Source of the DNA: Actinomycetota bacterium
GTDB lineage: Bacteria > Actinomycetota > Actinomycetes > Streptosporangiales > Streptosporangiaceae
Direction of reading: 5' to 3'
Assembly (NCBI GenBank): GCA_027314595.1
Contig: DAHVAN010000286.1
Span: 1 to 53,377, forward strand
Length of the DNA: 53,377 nucleotides
Below are positions 51,219 through 53,377 of this stretch, piece by piece. A program made the position numbers and the translations under genes. The notes beneath the pieces were generated by a model, which did not search any database, was not told the DNA's origin, and saw nothing but the letters and a program-made list of their open reading frames with translations. Each line of letters begins with the position of its first letter. The stretch's first letter is position 1.

Positions 51219-52250
51219 TCACGTGGAGTCGCGCAGCACCAGTTCGGTGTCGAGCACGATGTGCGAGGGCTGCCTTCCCGGGCAGACGATCTGCTCGAGC
51301 AGCTCTTCGACCATCCTGGCGGCCATCGCGTCAACCGGCTGGCGGACCGTGGACAGCTTGGGCCTGCTCTGCTGCGCCGACGAATCGTCGCCGAACCCGA
51401 TGATCGCGACGTCGTCCGGCACGCGCCTGCCAAGCCGCCGAAGGGCCCGCAGCGCCCCGGCGGCCATCAGGTCGGAGGCGGCGAAGACGGCGTCGATTCC
51501 GGGGCGGTGGTCGAGCAGCCGGAACAGCGCGTGCTCCCCGGACGGTGAGCTGAAGTCGCCGTACGCGATCATGCCGGGATCCCTGGCGTCCGTCATGGCC
51601 TTGCGGTAGCCCAGCAGGCGATCGATGCCAGCGGCCATGTCGGGCGGCCCGGCGATCGTGGCGACCGCCTTGCGGCCGTGGCCCAGCAGGTGCTTGACGG
51701 CAATTAATGCCCCACCGACGTTGTCGGCGTCGACGTACGACAGCTTCTCCGCGCCGTTGACCGGGCGCCCGCACAACACGATGGGCAAGCCCAGGCTCGC
51801 GTAGTCGAAGTCCGGCCTGCCGTGCATCGAGACGAAGAACGCGCCGTCGACGTGGCCGCTGCGCAGGTACCTCGAGACCGTGCGGTACTCGGTCGGCGAG
51901 TGCAGCGTGAGCAGGACGAGCTGCATGTCGGCGGAGGCCAGCGACTTGTTCACCGAGCGCAGCATGCGGGCGAAGAAGGGGTCGGCGAACACCTTCAGGC
52001 TCTCCTCGCCCACCACGAGGGCGATGGAACTGGCCCGCTGGGGCTGCGACGCCCGCGGGGCCCGGTTGCGCACATAGCCGAGCCGGGCCATCGCCTCTTC
52101 CACCCGGTCCCTGGTCTGCGGGCTGACCTTCGCCGAGCCCGTCAGGACCCGCGACGCCGTCGCTGACGACACGCCGGCCAGGTGCGCAACATCGGCTAGC
52201 GTCGGGGGCGCCGGCGCAGCAGGAAGAATTCCTGAGCTTATTACCGTCAC
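51219..52250 (-). CDS. LacI-family transcriptional regulator
   Basis: A 343-residue regulator: an N-terminal HTH (PTLADVAHLAGVSSATASRVLTG) and hinge, then a periplasmic-binding-protein-like sugar domain (SIALVVGEES onward, DNVGGALIAVKHLL, AVFAASDLMAAGALRAL). The reading frame continues further upstream, but the start is set at GTG 52250 because GAGGAGAA lies just upstream and the HTH normally sits within the first 30 residues. It probably represses the adjacent hydrolase and perhaps the CBM2 gene until a sugar is present. The upstream 250 bases are unusually AT-rich. Confidence 0.92.
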   Translation of the reverse strand: MTVISSGILPAAPAPPTLADVAHLAGVSSATASRVLTGSAKVSPQTRDRVEEAMARLGYVRNRAPRASQPQRASSIALVVGEESLKVFADPFFARMLRSVNKSLASADMQLVLLTLHSPTEYRTVSRYLRSGHVDGAFFVSMHGRPDFDYASLGLPIVLCGRPVNGAEKLSYVDADNVGGALIAVKHLLGHGRKAVATIAGPPDMAAGIDRLLGYRKAMTDARDPGMIAYGDFSSPSGEHALFRLLDHRPGIDAVFAASDLMAAGALRALRRLGRRVPDDVAIIGFGDDSSAQQSRPKLSTVRQPVDAMAARMVEELLEQIVCPGRQPSHIVLDTELVLRDST

Positions 52251-52764
52251 CGCGTTCTCCTCGGCACGTTGATGGGGTTTGAGCGCCCCCCGCCGCAAGC
52301 CCGCAGTTGGGTTGTCTGAATTATTTTGTAACGTGGCGGAAACCTCTCGCAACCGTTGTGCCGGTTCTTCTTTTGATTCCGCCTGAAGGGTGCTGCCATG
52401 CTGACTCTGCTTTAACATTGTGCTCGTTTGCAACATTGCTTACGGGTAGCTCACGATCGACACTCCTGCATTTACGCAGGTCATGCTCGAAATTAGCGAA
52501 TCGCATGTAATTTTCTAGAACGTCTTCGACTAGGCCACCCGGACTGCCGGGACCACTGGGATGGCCAGGATGGCTGGGATGACTGAGGCCGCCAGGATGG
52601 CTGAGGCTGCCAGGATGGCTGAGGCCGCTGGGACCGCCGGGACCGCCGCTGGTGCTGTCGCCCAGGGTGCGGCGGAGGTCTGGAGCGTGGTTTGGGCCTC
52701 ACGATTCCTCCTCGCTTCATCGCGGCGACCGGGAAAGGACGGCGGGCCGGGCTGGGGCGGCCGT

Positions 52765-52782
52765 CCGGTAAGCGCTTTCCGG
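52765..52782. promoter_or_regulatory. Candidate LacI-family operator (palindrome CCGG-AAGCGCTT-CCGG)
   Basis: CCGGTAAGCGCTTTCCGG is an 18-base palindrome with a single mismatched pair (T/T at positions 5 and 14). The AAGCGCTT core is the classic LacI/GalR operator pattern. Confidence 0.65.
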
Positions 52783-53058
52783 TTGGGGCTGTAGCGTAAG
52801 CTCGCCGGCCATGACCGGGAATGCCCGCGCCGGCAGCCCGCCGGGCCAAGGTCCCAGAGCCGGGCAGAACCCGCCGCCGAGCATCCTCCCCGCAGGAACC
52901 TGCCACCTGCGTAAAGGCTGACCATGGCGGCGATCGGCGCCGCGGCGGGCGGGCCCGCCGCGGCCATGTCCGGCACCCGGCCGCGGGCCGGAAGCCTGAA
53001 ACTTCCATTTCATGGCCCGGCTTCGATGTCCCGGTTTGCCCGCGCCGAAACCATGTCC

Positions 53059-53087
53059 TTGACCGGTTTAGCTCGGCCGATTTAGGT
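53059..53087 (+). promoter_or_regulatory. Promoter of the CBM2 gene
   Basis: TTGACC (53059-53064) and TTAGGT (53082-53087) are 17 bases apart. Transcription would start near 53094, giving a leader of about 34 bases. Confidence 0.6.
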
Positions 53088-53127
53088 TGAGGCACTTTCC
53101 AGAACCTGTTTCGGAGGTGCATGTCCA

Positions 53128-53377
53128 ATGAGGTTCTTGCACGGAAAAATGCAAAAAGCGCTCGCCGTCGCCGCGGCGGCCGGCGCCGCCGCCCTCGGGC
53201 TGGCCGCGGTGGCCGCGGCGCCCGCCGCCGCGAGCACGTCGTGCAGCGCGGCGTACTCGGTGCAGACCGACTGGGGGTCCGGGTTCACCGCGGCGCTCTC
53301 GGTGACCAACAACGGCACCAGCGCGATCACGGGATGGACGCTGACCTACTCTTACGCCGGCAACCAGACCCTGCAGT
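53128..53377 (+). CDS. Secreted protein with N-terminal CBM2 module (runs off the right edge)
   Basis: The first 83 codons of a gene cut by the window edge. ATG 53128 has GGAGG ten bases upstream. MRFLHGKMQKALAVAAAAG and the following Ala/Leu-rich stretch form a signal peptide cleaved after about residue 36 (APAAAS). The next part, CSAAYSVQTDWGSGFTAAL, SVTNNGTSAITGWTLTY, is the start of a CBM2 cellulose-binding module, like the C-terminal module of the hydrolase at 48893-51025. The catalytic domain lies beyond the window, so the enzyme class is open. Confidence 0.85.
   Translation, partial: MRFLHGKMQKALAVAAAAGAAALGLAAVAAAPAAASTSCSAAYSVQTDWGSGFTAALSVTNNGTSAITGWTLTYSYAGNQTLQ

Larger units (their letters stand above)
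52251..53127. other. Long intergenic region between the LacI gene and the CBM2 gene
   Basis: About 877 bases without a convincing gene. The first 270 bases are AT-rich (promoter region of the regulator; CCTGC-ATTTAC-GCAGG at 52465-52480). Then come three GCCAGGATGGCTGAGGC units (about 52590-52630), a strong palindrome (52765-52782), and a promoter (53059-53087). Confidence 0.75.

Noticed and set aside
51219-52436. Longer LacI-family protein starting near 52436
   Set aside because: The extra 62 residues come from the AT-rich leader, the HTH would be displaced, and GTG 52250 has a clear GAGGAGAA site.
52530-52976. Minus-strand frame with AILAAS/VPAVPA repeats
   Set aside because: The sequence comes from the 17-base tandem repeats; no start site or domain supports it.
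52790-53058. Riboswitch upstream of the CBM2 gene
   Set aside because: The segment has small hairpins but I could not match a c-di-GMP, c-di-AMP or cobalamin riboswitch core, and the mapped-looking promoter lies downstream of it.

Overview
The window is about 53 kb of very GC-rich DNA (roughly 70 percent by eye) from an actinobacterium. Evidence for the phylum: a PspA/PspAA/HtpX/PspAB envelope-stress cluster, a DUF3043 protein, a mycobacterial-type adenosine kinase next to an iron-sulfur carrier and cytochrome oxidase genes, an NhaA antiporter fused to a DsbA-like domain, secreted CBM2 proteins, many GTG/TTG starts and ATGA-overlapping operons. A soil or plant-litter actinomycete is likely. 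Genus cannot be fixed from the sequence. No rRNA, tRNA or CRISPR array was seen.

Layout. 1-9.8 kb: transposase C-terminus at the edge, amidohydrolase, NhaA-DsbA antiporter, an alpha/beta hydrolase plus AidB-like dehydrogenase pair, an 0.8 kb gene-free stretch, an HtrA-type protease and a broken aminopeptidase N gene. 9.8-14 kb: a metal-dependent hydrolase and an operon of two GT4 glycosyltransferases and an SGNH hydrolase. 14-18.8 kb: a flavin-dependent oxidoreductase facing a GntR-controlled ABC exporter with tandem permeases. 18.8-22.7 kb: a 1,280-residue SF1 helicase with a C-terminal nuclease-like domain, the best candidate for a defence or genome-maintenance factor. 23-29 kb: a membrane protein, a cysteine hydrolase, a DUF3054 remnant, and an amidase-deoC-ALDH-ALDH operon whose last product lacks the ALDH catalytic residues. 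29-32.9 kb: citrate synthase, DedA protein, RsbW-like ATPase, a 69-residue protein, DUF3043 protein. 33-36 kb: Psp cluster. 36-42.5 kb: erpA-like, adoK, ctaG-like, a TusA-like gene, and ctaC-ctaD-ctaF. 42.5-48.6 kb: a two-component system with collagen-like linkers facing a four-gene ABC exporter locus. 48.9-53.4 kb: secreted arabinofuranosidase-like hydrolase with FN3 and CBM2, its LacI-family regulator, and the start of a second secreted CBM2 protein.

How the parts work together. The cta genes build the aa3-type terminal oxidase, and citrate synthase feeds the same respiratory metabolism. The Psp genes, HtrA and DedA point to envelope homeostasis. The LacI block looks like a small plant-polysaccharide regulon, with palindromic candidate operators beside it.

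The least explained feature is the non-coding DNA. At least three families of short dispersed repeats recur, several of them just downstream of stop codons in the sense orientation, and tandem repeats sit at the 3-prime ends of several genes. One dispersed motif also lies in frame inside the helicase gene.
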